A DNA stretch of 12,034 nucleotides, taken from positions 1-12,034 of the forward strand of contig JAEYPY010000243.1 of the NCBI GenBank assembly GCA_023410295.1, written 5' to 3'. This DNA comes from Pseudomonadota bacterium (GTDB lineage: Bacteria; Pseudomonadota; Alphaproteobacteria; Caulobacterales; Aquidulcibacteraceae). Of this stretch, positions 1 through 6,250 are shown in pieces. The translations under genes and the position numbers were made by a program. The notes under the pieces are model-generated. The model ran no database searches. It was not told the DNA's origin and was given only the letters and a program-made list of their open reading frames with translations. Numbering within the stretch: position 1 is the stretch's first letter; each line of letters opens with the position of its first letter.

Positions 1-35
1 GTTCGCGATCGCCAAGTGGCGGCGCTGGTTCTGAC

Positions 36-61
36 GGAACTTGCGTGTGGTAAAACACGTT
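36..61 (+). promoter_or_regulatory. EcfG-type general stress response promoter
   Basis: GGAAC at 36-40 is followed by 17 bases and CGTT at 58-61. This is the consensus -35/-10 pair recognised by the alphaproteobacterial ECF sigma factor EcfG (SigT in Caulobacter), acting through the PhyR-NepR-EcfG cascade. Transcription would begin around 67-71, leaving a leader of about 25 nt before the GTG start at 95. The spacing, orientation and distance all fit a functional promoter for the lipoprotein gene. Confidence 0.8.
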
Positions 62-94
62 CGTTCCGCATCGAAATTGATGGAGAGAAATCCT

Positions 95-334
95 GTGAAG
101 AATCTTCTGTTGGCTGCCTCCGCCGCCGTGCTGCTCTCGGCGTGCGGCACGCAAATCGGCGACCGGGCCGCGTCCGGCGCGGCGATCGGCGGCGGCGCGG
201 GGCTTGTCGCAGGCGGCATCGGCGCGATCCCTGGCGCCATCATAGGCGCAGGCGTCGGCGCGTTTACGACGCCCGATCAGGTCAACCTCGGCGAACCCGT
301 CTGGGACGACGGCGACGATCCGGAAACGCCTTAA
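95..334 (+). CDS. Small glycine-zipper outer-membrane lipoprotein (paralogue 1)
   Basis: This is a 79-residue predicted lipoprotein. A short signal peptide (K2, hydrophobic 4-14) ends in the lipobox LSAC with the lipidated cysteine at 17. The mature part is a Gly/Ala-rich zipper (repeated GxxxG-like spacing, residues ~27-57) of the kind found in stress-induced envelope lipoproteins. It closes with an acidic tail containing PDQVNLG and PVWDD. I chose GTG at 95 because GGAGAG at 82-87 sits seven bases upstream and the signal peptide then begins normally; an ATG at 80 would lie before that ribosome site and add five residues. It is closely related to the next gene. The EcfG-type promoter immediately upstream suggests induction by general stress. 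The precise role is unknown; membrane or envelope association is inferred from the lipobox and glycine zipper. Confidence 0.8.
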   Translation: MKNLLLAASAAVLLSACGTQIGDRAASGAAIGGGAGLVAGGIGAIPGAIIGAGVGAFTTPDQVNLGEPVWDDGDDPETP

Positions 335-377
335 CCCTATGGGCTGAGCTACGGTCAGTCATCACCACAATCTGGCC

Positions 378-408
378 AACGAGCGGCGCTAAGAACGCCG
401 CTCGTTTT
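378..408 (+). terminator. Rho-independent terminator between the lipoprotein paralogues
   Basis: A perfect 11-bp stem (AACGAGCGGCG at 378-388 pairing with 396-406) has a 7-base loop (CTAAGAA) and a T-run at 405-408. The stem is GC-rich and the T tail is short but present. It lies only 22 bases before the next start codon, so it would end or attenuate transcription from the upstream stress promoter before the second paralogue. Confidence 0.75.
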
Positions 409-430
409 GCTGTGTTTGCGGGGTTTTTAC

Positions 431-652
431 ATGAATAAGATCATTATCACCGTCGCGGCTGCCGCAGCGCTGGCCGGCTGCGGCACGCAGATGGGTGACC
501 GGCTCGCCTCTGGCGCGGCCATTGGCGCGGGCGCTGGCGTTGTCGCCGGCGTCGGCGCCATCCCGGGCGCGATCGTCGGCGCGGCCGTTGGCGGGCTCAC
601 CTCACCCGATCAGGTCAATCTGGGCGATCCGGTTTGGGACGACGAAGATTGA
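431..652 (+). CDS. Small glycine-zipper lipoprotein (paralogue 2)
   Basis: This is a 73-residue predicted lipoprotein. The signal peptide (K3, hydrophobic 4-14) ends in lipobox LAGC, with the lipidated cysteine at 17. From that cysteine on it matches the upstream gene almost position for position: CGTQ, GDR, ASGAAIG, GAIPGAI, then PDQVNLG and PVWDD. It lacks the short extra acidic end (GDDPETP) of paralogue 1. Start ATG 431 is the only choice giving a compact signal peptide; the upstream ribosome site is weak (GCGGGG at 418-423). The pair is clearly a tandem duplication. Unlike the first copy, no GGAAC...CGTT promoter is visible before it, so it depends on readthrough of the terminator or on a promoter I cannot recognise. 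Function unknown. Confidence 0.78.
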   Translation: MNKIIITVAAAAALAGCGTQMGDRLASGAAIGAGAGVVAGVGAIPGAIVGAAVGGLTSPDQVNLGDPVWDDED

Positions 653-723
653 CGCGGCGGCGCGCAAACGCCTAAGCCACGCGCCGGCGCCCGTCTGTTC
701 TGCGGGAGTGCCGAGGACGAACC

Positions 724-1245
724 ATGGCTTCGCTCGAATTCACGCGCCGCTACGCGATGGCGCATCGCCTGCTCGCGACCAAAAGCCCGAAATGCGCCAT
801 TCCCCATGGCCACAACGAGTTTGTGACGGTGCGGCTCGATCCGCTGAGACCCTTCCGCTTCAGCGCCGCCAATTCCGCGGCGCCATTCGAAGAGGTGAAG
901 CGGCGTTGGCATAGCTGGATCGATGAGCACGTCGATCACACGCTGCACCTGGCCGAAACCGATCCGCTGCTCAGCTACTTCCGCGATCACGAGCCAGCGC
1001 GGCTGACGCAGGTGATGACGTTTCAGGGCGACCCAACCACAGAAGCGCTAGCGGCGTGTTTCTTCCTGAAGCTCTCGGCTTTCATTGCCGATGAGAACCT
1101 GCCGTTCACGGTGCGCGAAGTGCGGATCGAAGAGACACCGACCAATACGGTCGTCATCAATCGCGAAAACTTCGATCCGGCCGAGAGCGGCATTCGTCCC
1201 GGCTCTTGGCCCTTGCGCGCCGACATCAGCATCAACGAATTCTGA
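724..1245 (+). CDS. queD: 6-pyruvoyltetrahydropterin / 6-carboxytetrahydropterin synthase family protein
   Basis: This 173-residue protein belongs to the QueD/PTPS fold family, which converts 7,8-dihydroneopterin triphosphate. QueD makes 6-carboxytetrahydropterin for queuosine and other 7-deazaguanines; PTPS makes 6-pyruvoyltetrahydropterin. The zinc ligands are visible as His14 and the HGH pair His28/His30. Cys24 lies four residues before HGH, as in the catalytic Cys-x3-HGH motif. Asp71-His72 matches the catalytic dyad of the conserved LDH stretch. PTTE (Glu107) and Glu136/Glu137 before TP match the pterin-anchoring glutamates. Ribosome site GAGGA (713-717) lies six bases before ATG 724. At 173 residues it is longer than the typical ~120-140, with an insert around 40-60. 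No queC/queE neighbours are present, so the QueD assignment over a PTPS paralogue is inferred. Confidence 0.8.
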   Translation: MASLEFTRRYAMAHRLLATKSPKCAIPHGHNEFVTVRLDPLRPFRFSAANSAAPFEEVKRRWHSWIDEHVDHTLHLAETDPLLSYFRDHEPARLTQVMTFQGDPTTEALAACFFLKLSAFIADENLPFTVREVRIEETPTNTVVINRENFDPAESGIRPGSWPLRADISINEF

Positions 1246-1274
1246 TAATATCGGGCGACTCATTTGGAGCCGCC

Positions 1275-1631
1275 ATGCCGTCCTTTCTCACCTCGCCGCA
1301 GGTTGCGCCGATCCTGCTGCTCGTCGCCTCGAACGTCTTCATGACCTTCGCCTGGTATGGACACCTCAAATATCGCTCGACGCCACTGCTCATCGCCATC
1401 GTCGTCTCGTGGGGCATCGCCTTCGTCGAGTACTGCCTCGCAGTTCCAGCCAACCGCATCGGCCGCGCCGCGTATTCAACGGCGGAACTGAAGACAATGC
1501 AGGAAGTCATCACGCTCTGCGTCTTCGTCGGTTTTTCCTGGTTGTTCCTGCGCGAGCCGCTCGGATGGAACCATCTCCTGGGCTTTGGGCTCATCGCCGC
1601 CGGCGCAGCGGTGGTTTTTCTCGGCAAGTAA
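1275..1631 (+). CDS. DMT-superfamily small membrane protein (DUF486)
   Basis: This 118-residue protein has four predicted membrane segments (roughly residues 9-28, 35-53, 74-93 and 98-117). It fits the DUF486 / COG3169 group of EmrE-sized proteins. The stretch with MTFAWYGHLK near the first helix and the WLFLREPLGWNHLLGF region near the end are typical of the family. Start ATG 1275 is preceded by GGAG at 1266-1269; the upstream in-frame extension would overlap the preceding gene and is not membrane-like. It follows the pterin gene by 29 bases, so the two may be co-transcribed. The transported substrate, if any, is unknown for this family. Confidence 0.78.
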   Translation: MPSFLTSPQVAPILLLVASNVFMTFAWYGHLKYRSTPLLIAIVVSWGIAFVEYCLAVPANRIGRAAYSTAELKTMQEVITLCVFVGFSWLFLREPLGWNHLLGFGLIAAGAAVVFLGK

Positions 1632-1643
1632 CTGCAAGCGTCC

Positions 1644-1668
1644 GGAACACGCCTCTGGCCGCATCGTT
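1644..1668 (+). promoter_or_regulatory. EcfG-type general stress response promoter
   Basis: GGAAC at 1644-1648 is followed by 16 bases and CGTT at 1665-1668, the canonical EcfG -35/-10 arrangement. The predicted start of transcription near 1675 leaves about 30 nt of leader to the ATG at 1706. It sits wholly in the short gap after the DUF486 gene and points at the PA2169-family gene, a class often induced by stress. Confidence 0.82.
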
Positions 1669-1705
1669 GGAAGGACATCCTCGACAAGCGGCAGGAGAAG
1701 ACCAC

Positions 1706-2155
1706 ATGCAAAGCAATGAACACGCCGTCGACGTTCTGAACGGCCTCATCACGACGACGCTCGACAGCGTTGGCGGCTACAAGGAAGCCGCCGAGAACGC
1801 CGATCGTTCGCAGTACAAGTCCATGTTCCAGGACCGGATGATGAAGCGCGAACAACTCGCGCGCGAGCTGCAGGAACAAGTCCGGGCCCTTGGCGGCGAT
1901 CCTAAGGACAGCCAGGGCATTGTCGGCAAGGCGCACAACAAGTTTGTCGACATCAAGAACGCCCTCACCGGCGGCGACGACAAGAGCGTCATCGACGAAG
2001 TCGAGCGCGGTGAAGACCATATCAAGGAGAAGTTCGAAAAGGCGCTCAACGATGACGATCTGCCGGCGCAAGTGCGCAGCGTCGTCGCTCGCGCTTATCA
2101 GTCGGTGAAGGCCGACCACGACGAAGTCAGCCGCATCAAGCACACGCTGCACTGA
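1706..2155 (+). CDS. PA2169-family four-helix-bundle protein (DUF2383)
   Basis: This 149-residue, almost entirely helical protein has the DUF2383/PA2169 pattern: an opening helix NEHAVDVLNGLITTTLDSVGGY, then KEAAENA, then F-x-x-x-x-x-x-R...L-x-x-x-V-x-x-L-G-G-x-P, and a second half with VIDEVERGEDHIKEKFEKAL. The fold is a ferritin-like four-helix bundle. Acidic and His residues that could bind metal are present (Glu-rich helices, ERGEDH), but metal binding has not been shown from sequence. No signal peptide or membrane segment is visible, so it is probably cytoplasmic. Ribosome site AGGAGAAG (1693-1700) lies five bases before ATG 1706; longer in-frame starts would run through the DUF486 gene. 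The EcfG promoter just upstream makes it a likely general stress response gene. Molecular role unknown. Confidence 0.85.
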   Translation: MQSNEHAVDVLNGLITTTLDSVGGYKEAAENADRSQYKSMFQDRMMKREQLARELQEQVRALGGDPKDSQGIVGKAHNKFVDIKNALTGGDDKSVIDEVERGEDHIKEKFEKALNDDDLPAQVRSVVARAYQSVKADHDEVSRIKHTLH

Positions 2156-2164
2156 CGCTCTTTA

Positions 2165-2192
2165 CCGCCGGCGCGAGATCACGCGCCGGCGG
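2165..2192. terminator. GC-rich hairpin between convergent genes
   Basis: A perfect 11-bp stem (CCGCCGGCGCG at 2165-2175 with its complement at 2182-2192) closes a 6-base loop (AGATCA). It lies between the stop of the PA2169-family gene (2155) and the stop of the leftward DUF4345 gene (2199). It can serve both strands by position, but neither side has a run of Ts, so it is a non-canonical terminator or an mRNA 3'-end stabiliser. Confidence 0.6.
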
Positions 2193-2198
2193 CTTGCG

Positions 2199-2615
2199 TC
2201 AATACACTAGAACCCACGCCAGCCACGGCGCACCGATCGCCAGCGCCAGCAAGGCTTCAACGCCAGCACTCATGCGATTGAACGGCGTGTCCGCGCCATC
2301 GCGCCAAATCGCGATGAGCCGACCAAAGCTCGATCCGGTCCAGGCCGCCGCGAGCGCGAAGGCCGCCCCGGTGGCCGCGACCCCCAGCACGTACTCGCCG
2401 CCTAGCAGCGAGAGCAGCGTCAGCGCCAATGCTGCAAGGTGCGCGAAAGCAAAGACGCCGCCATAAGTGGCGCGGAACTCGGCGAAGCCGCCGCCCTGCT
2501 CATCGGGCTTCAGCCGCACGAAGCGTTGCGCCCAATTAGGATCGAGCAAGGCACGCGCGCCGAGGAATGCGCCGAACGCAAGCGCCAGCGCATTCACAAT
2601 CCAGGCAAACAGCAT
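2199..2615 (-). CDS. DUF4345-like small integral membrane protein
   Basis: This 138-residue protein has four hydrophobic segments (about residues 1-22, 47-70, 72-95 and 115-137). It carries the pattern ALLDP-x-x-x-x-R near residue 20-30 and a central F-R-A-T-Y-G-G segment, which is typical of the DUF4345 family. The start ATG at 2615 shares a base with the TGA of the acyl-CoA dehydrogenase (TGATG), so it is translationally coupled to that gene. No function is known for the family. The coupling suggests a membrane partner of the lipid enzyme, but that is inference. Confidence 0.72.
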   Translation of the reverse strand: MLFAWIVNALALAFGAFLGARALLDPNWAQRFVRLKPDEQGGGFAEFRATYGGVFAFAHLAALALTLLSLLGGEYVLGVAATGAAFALAAAWTGSSFGRLIAIWRDGADTPFNRMSAGVEALLALAIGAPWLAWVLVY

Positions 2616-3889
2616 CAACGCGCGCCCTGGCCTTCGCTCTTGCGCTTACCGCTCCAGCCATACTTGGCCAGTTCGTTGAGCGCGATCGCGCGGCAGTGCA
2701 CTTCATCCGGCCCGTCGGCGAGCCGGAGTGTCCGGATGCCGGCATAAGACTTGGCGAGGCCGAAATCCTGGCAGACGCCGGCGCCGCCGTGAGCCTGGAT
2801 CGCATCGTCGATGATCTTGAGCGCCATGCGCGGGGCGGCGACCTTGATCATGGCGATCTCGTTCTTGGCCACCTTGTTACCGGCGACATCCATCATGTAC
2901 GCGGCCTTGAGGCACAACAGCCGCGTCATCTCGATATCGATGCGCGCTTCGGCGATGCGTTGCTCCCAGACGCTGTGTTCGGCGATCGTTTTGCCGAAGG
3001 CGACGCGCGTGGTGACGCGCTTGCAGAGCGCTTCGAGCGCCGCTTCAGCTGCGCCGATCGTGCGCATGCAATGGTGGATGCGGCCGGGGCCCAAGCGGCC
3101 TTGCGCGATTTCGAAGCCGCGGCCTTCGCCGAGCAACAGGTTCGAGGCCGGCACACGTACGTTCTTGAGCTCGATCTCCATGTGGCCGTGCGGCGCGTCG
3201 TCATAGCCGAACACGGTGAGCGGACGCAGGATCGTGATGCCCTTCGCGTCGAGCGGCACTAGAATCTGACTCTGCTGGCTGTGGCGTGGATTATCCGGAT
3301 TGGTCTTGCCCATCAGGATCGCGACTTTGCAGCGCGGATCGCCCGCGCCGGACGACCACCACTTGCGGCCGTTGATGACGTATTCATCGCCGTCGCGCTT
3401 AATCTCGCACTGGATGTTTGTCGCGTCCGACGAAGCGACGCCCGGCTCCGTCATCAGGAAAGCCGAGCGGATCTCGCCGTTCATGAGCGGGCGCAGCCAT
3501 TGCTCCTTGTGTTCCCGCGTGCCGTAGCGTTCGAGCACTTCCATGTTGCCGGTGTCGGGCGCCGAGCAATTGAACACTTCGGAGGCAAAGCCAACGCGCC
3601 CCATCAGTTCGGCGAGCGAGGCGTATTCGAGATTGGTGAGGCCCGGGCCTTCGAACTCGAAGCTATCATCCACCTTGGGATGTCCGCTCGATGGCGGCAT
3701 GAACATATTCCAGAGCCCTTGCGCCTTGGCCTTGGCCTTCAGCTCTTCCAGAACCGGCAGCACCTTCCAGCGCCCGCCCTCGTGCTGTTGCGCCTCGTAT
3801 GTCGGGATCGCCGGATAGATATGGTCGTCCATGAATTTGCTGACGCGGCCGATCCATTCCTTGGCGTGGTCTGAATGTTCGAAATACAT
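2615..3889 (-). CDS. Acyl-CoA dehydrogenase (ACAD10/11-like)
   Basis: This 424-residue flavoenzyme would oxidise an acyl-CoA thioester at the alpha-beta bond and pass electrons to an electron-transfer flavoprotein. The FAD/substrate signature FLMTEPGVASSDATN (about 144-158) and the WWSSGAGDPRCK stretch (177-188) are visible, as are RLGPGRIHHCMR (265-276), the FAD-binding FGKTIAEHSVWEQRIAE (298-314) and the C-terminal ADGPDEVH (391-398). The last motif replaces the usual YEG-T of short/medium-chain enzymes, so Asp392 is the likely base. This is typical of the ACAD10/11 group, some of which act on phosphorylated 4-hydroxyacyl-CoAs. The length is normal. GGAG lies seven bases before ATG 3889. 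It heads a two-gene operon with the DUF4345 protein. Substrate not assignable from sequence. Confidence 0.88.
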   Translation of the reverse strand: MYFEHSDHAKEWIGRVSKFMDDHIYPAIPTYEAQQHEGGRWKVLPVLEELKAKAKAQGLWNMFMPPSSGHPKVDDSFEFEGPGLTNLEYASLAELMGRVGFASEVFNCSAPDTGNMEVLERYGTREHKEQWLRPLMNGEIRSAFLMTEPGVASSDATNIQCEIKRDGDEYVINGRKWWSSGAGDPRCKVAILMGKTNPDNPRHSQQSQILVPLDAKGITILRPLTVFGYDDAPHGHMEIELKNVRVPASNLLLGEGRGFEIAQGRLGPGRIHHCMRTIGAAEAALEALCKRVTTRVAFGKTIAEHSVWEQRIAEARIDIEMTRLLCLKAAYMMDVAGNKVAKNEIAMIKVAAPRMALKIIDDAIQAHGGAGVCQDFGLAKSYAGIRTLRLADGPDEVHCRAIALNELAKYGWSGKRKSEGQGAR

Positions 3890-3998
3890 CGTGATCTCCG
3901 GCTTGCTGGCGCGGGTGCTTACGCCACGCTAAGGCTCCGCGCGGGCGGGAGCAATGACCCGGATCAAGCTTGCCGCTGCGAAAGCTGACGGGGATGCG

Positions 3999-4604
3999 AT
4001 GAAACTTGAGCACCGGCCGCTCGCCAACGACTGGGTGTGGCTCGAACCTCTGGAGGCGCGCCACAAGGCGGACCTTAGTGAAGCCATCGGCGACCCGATG
4101 GACACGCTGAAGTTCAGCCCAAGCCCCCAGCTTTATCACGAGGGCCTTAACGCCATGATCGATTGGCAGATCGAACAAAGCCGCGCGGGGCGTTGGCTGC
4201 CCTATGCCGTGATCGCCAACGGGCGCGCCGTGGGACAGACGAGCTTCATCAATCCGCGCGAGTATGACTGCGGCGTCGAAATCGGCGGGACCTGGTATGC
4301 GCGCGCGGTGCGCGGTGGGCCGGTCAACCCATCATGCAAATTGCTGCTGATGAGCCACGCCTTCGAGAGCGGCGCCGAGCGCGTGGAACTCAAGACCGAT
4401 TCCGAGAACGCCCACTCGCGCGCGGCGATCTTGAAACTTGGCGCGTCGTTCGAAGGCATTCACCGCCATCACATGCGCCGGCCCTGGGGCGGCTGGCGGG
4501 ATACGGCCTGGTATTCCGTGTTGCGCGAGGAATGGCCGGCGGTGAAAGAAAAGCTTGAGGCGCGGCTAGCTGAGATCGCGACCAGCAAAGCTCCACCCTT
4601 GTGA
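3999..4604 (+). CDS. GNAT-family N-acetyltransferase (RimJ/RimL-like)
   Basis: This 201-residue protein has the layout of the RimJ/RimL-type GNAT branch, which transfers acetyl from acetyl-CoA to an amine. The layout includes an N-terminal WVWLEPLEARHKADL, a central strand GRAVGQTSF followed by EIGGTWYA, helix-forming HAFESGAERVELKTDSENAHSRAAILKLGA, and a closing HRHHMRR...RDTAWYSVL-x-x-EW. The N-x-x-S-R-x-A-I-x-K-L-G-A segment is the most diagnostic part. The acetyl-CoA loop is less regular than usual (ARAVRGGPVN). I chose ATG 3999 because it starts just before the conserved domain, with GACGGGG at 3987-3993 upstream. ATG 3954 would add 15 non-conserved residues, and its purine-rich box is only about two bases away. 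Substrate unknown; a protein N-terminus, an aminoglycoside-like amine or a polyamine are all possible. Confidence 0.82.
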   Translation: MKLEHRPLANDWVWLEPLEARHKADLSEAIGDPMDTLKFSPSPQLYHEGLNAMIDWQIEQSRAGRWLPYAVIANGRAVGQTSFINPREYDCGVEIGGTWYARAVRGGPVNPSCKLLLMSHAFESGAERVELKTDSENAHSRAAILKLGASFEGIHRHHMRRPWGGWRDTAWYSVLREEWPAVKEKLEARLAEIATSKAPPL

Positions 4605-4711
4605 CGACGCGCGACACAGCGTAAATCTGCCTTTGACGCGAGCGCCGCATCGGCGGCTTTCGGGGCGCTCCCCGCCGCGCCGTTCTCCAACCCAAAACTT
4701 TGGAGGCGTGC

Positions 4712-5467
4712 GTGGGAGCCATCACGACGCTTATTCTTCTCGCCGTCGTTCTCATCACTGCGACTGTTTCCGGCGTTTTCGGTATGGCCGGCGGGCTCAT
4801 GCTGATGGGCGCGCTGACGCTGGCGATGCCGGTCGCAGCGGCGATGGTCACGCACGGGGCGGTGCAGTTCGTGTCCAACGGTTGGCGCGCGGTGCTGCAC
4901 CGCAAGCACATCGACTGGCCGATCATTCTCTTCTACGGCGCGGGATCGGCGGTGGCCGCGGCGGTGCTGGCGTTGGTGACGTATTCGCCGACAAAGGCGT
5001 GGGTTTATCTGTTGCTCGGGCTCGTGCCGGGATTGGCTTGGCTCCCGAAGGACCGATTCAATCTCGATGCAGCAAAGCCCGTGCACGCGGTCGCGTGCGG
5101 GCTTTCGGTGACGGGGCTCAACGTGATCGCCGGCGTTTCGGGACCGCTGCTCGACGTCTTCTTCGTGCGCACGACGCTGACGCGCCACCAGATCGTCGCC
5201 ACCAAGGCGGCGACGCAAGCCTTCAGCCACACGGTGAAAATGGTGTTCTACGGCGTGCCGCTGTTCGCGGCGATGACGCCAAGCGGGCTGCCGCCGTGGT
5301 GGTTCTTCGCAGCCGCCGCGCCGCTGGCGATGCTGGGCGCATGGCTCGGCGGCTTCGCGCTCAACAAGATCAGTGATGTGAATTTTCAGAAGTGGACGCG
5401 CTGGATCGTGACGGGACTAGGCGTGATTTATCTGATCCAGGCGGCGCAGTTGTTTGCGAGTTCGTAG
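4712..5467 (+). CDS. Sulfite exporter TauE/SafE (TSUP) family transporter
   Basis: This protein of about 251 residues has around eight hydrophobic helices and the repeated TSUP signature. In the first half this is SGVFGMAGGLMLMGA (about 20-34), followed by THGAVQFVSNGWRAVLHRKHIDW; in the second half it is NVIAGVSGPLLDVFFVRT followed by TKAATQAFSHTVKMVFYG. Proteins of this family move small organic or sulfur oxyanions across the inner membrane. GTG 4712 is favoured because TTTGGAGG (4699-4706) is an ideal ribosome site five bases upstream; the TTG at 4700 lies inside that site. Downstream it meets a leftward regulator gene with only six bases between stop codons. Substrate cannot be deduced. 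Confidence 0.85.
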   Translation: MGAITTLILLAVVLITATVSGVFGMAGGLMLMGALTLAMPVAAAMVTHGAVQFVSNGWRAVLHRKHIDWPIILFYGAGSAVAAAVLALVTYSPTKAWVYLLLGLVPGLAWLPKDRFNLDAAKPVHAVACGLSVTGLNVIAGVSGPLLDVFFVRTTLTRHQIVATKAATQAFSHTVKMVFYGVPLFAAMTPSGLPPWWFFAAAAPLAMLGAWLGGFALNKISDVNFQKWTRWIVTGLGVIYLIQAAQLFASS

Positions 5468-5473
5468 GCTCGG

Positions 5474-5725
5474 CTAAACATCACCCGCCTGTTCTTCGTC
5501 CACCGCAGCCGGCGGCGCTTCGCTTCGCTCGAAATCCAAGAGATCGCCGGGGCGGCATTCGAGCGCGTCGCAGAGTTTCGACAGCGTCTCGAAGCGCACG
5601 CCTTTCACTTTACCGGTGCGCAGCAGCGAGAGGTTCGCCTCGGTGATGCCGATGCGCTCGGCCAGCTCCTTCGCCCGCATTTTGCGGCGTGCCAGCATTA
5701 CGTCGAGCGTCACGATAATCCTCAT
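5474..5725 (-). CDS. YozG-like XRE-family helix-turn-helix regulator
   Basis: This 83-residue DNA-binding protein opens MRIIVTLDVMLARRKM, followed by a canonical helix-turn-helix (ELAERIGITEANLSLLRTGK, about 20-39). It then has VRFETLSKLCDALECRPGDLLDF, the hallmark of the YozG/Cro-CI group that accompanies DUF2975 membrane proteins. ATG 5725 matches the usual family N-terminus; the extension to 5764 lies inside the upstream gene. It begins four bases after the stop of the second DUF2975 gene, so it is the last gene of a three-gene operon. The CGATAA repeats at the operon promoter are the natural candidate operator, which would give autoregulation. The acidic/Pro-rich tail (after ~68) is not part of the domain. 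Confidence 0.85.
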   Translation of the reverse strand: MRIIVTLDVMLARRKMRAKELAERIGITEANLSLLRTGKVKGVRFETLSKLCDALECRPGDLLDFERSEAPPAAVDEEQAGDV

Positions 5726-5729
5726 CTCT

Positions 5730-6227
5730 TCACGCAATCTCGTCACGTGAGGTGGCGGTTTCAATCACGCTGCCGGCCAGCATCAGCAGCGCGGCAAAGC
5801 CAATCATGCCGAGATCGAAGCTCTCGTAAGTTACGATGATGCTGAGCGGCGCGAGTTCGAAGAGGCCGTAAAGCGTTGGCGCCAGCACGATCTTCGCGGC
5901 GAGCGCCCAAAGCGCCCATGCGCCGGCGTGGCGAAGCGCGGCGCCCGCGGCTTTGCTGAAGAAGCACTCGCTCACCGCCGTGCGAAGCTCAAGCATCGCG
6001 AGGATCAGAAATACGCTCGGCAACGCTAGCGTTGCGTTCATGAGCGTGATGTCAGCCACATCACGCAGGCTGAGCCCGGCGCCGGCGGCATCCATCGCCG
6101 GCCCGGCGATGTGCTGGCGCACCGCGCTCACGACGATCGCCACCACAGCGACCAGCAACATCACGCTTCCAGTGTCGGCAAGCTTGCGCGCGCGCATCAT
6201 GGGCGTGGCGGGGTGTGCGATCAGCAT
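5730..6227 (-). CDS. DUF2975-like membrane protein (second copy)
   Basis: This 165-residue protein has four predicted helices (about 20-40, 63-83, 100-122 and 136-156). Between helices 2 and 3 it carries the family-like amphipathic stretch LRTAVSECFFSKAAGAALRHAGAWALW. This corresponds to the LR-x-L-F-x-x-Y-x-x-G-x-x-F-x-x-x-x-x-x-x-L-R-x-x-G pattern of DUF2975. ATG 6227 is preceded by AAGGAG at a good distance; a longer TTG start at 6254 would overlap the upstream stop. It lies 23 bases after the first DUF2975 gene and 4 bases before the XRE gene. It is divergent in sequence from the first copy although the topology is alike. The function of DUF2975/YozG pairs is not established. Confidence 0.65.
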   Translation of the reverse strand: MLIAHPATPMMRARKLADTGSVMLLVAVVAIVVSAVRQHIAGPAMDAAGAGLSLRDVADITLMNATLALPSVFLILAMLELRTAVSECFFSKAAGAALRHAGAWALWALAAKIVLAPTLYGLFELAPLSIIVTYESFDLGMIGFAALLMLAGSVIETATSRDEIA

Positions 6228-6250
6228 GGCGCATGCTCCTTCGCGAAAAC

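Noticed and set aside
681..690. Self-complementary GCGCCGGCGC between the second lipoprotein and the pterin gene
   Set aside because: Too short for a stable terminator with a loop, no T tract, and likely by chance at this GC content.
1232..2152. Minus-strand open frame of 306 codons spanning two plus-strand genes
   Set aside because: It crosses the DUF486 and PA2169 genes and an EcfG promoter, and shows no recognisable domain or ribosome site.
2567..3262. Plus-strand open frame of 231 codons antisense to the acyl-CoA dehydrogenase
   Set aside because: The opposite strand encodes a complete enzyme with all signature motifs; this frame has none.
4640..4670. Possible terminator after the GNAT gene (CGCCG-CAT-CGGCG followed by TTTC, or a longer GAGCGCC/GGCGCTC stem)
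   Set aside because: The stems are short or have a long loop, and the T tract is only three bases; GC-rich DNA gives such pairs often.
5725..5764. Longer start for the XRE regulator (extra 13 residues)
   Set aside because: It would overlap the upstream gene, and the family usually begins at the MRIIV-type segment starting at 5725.
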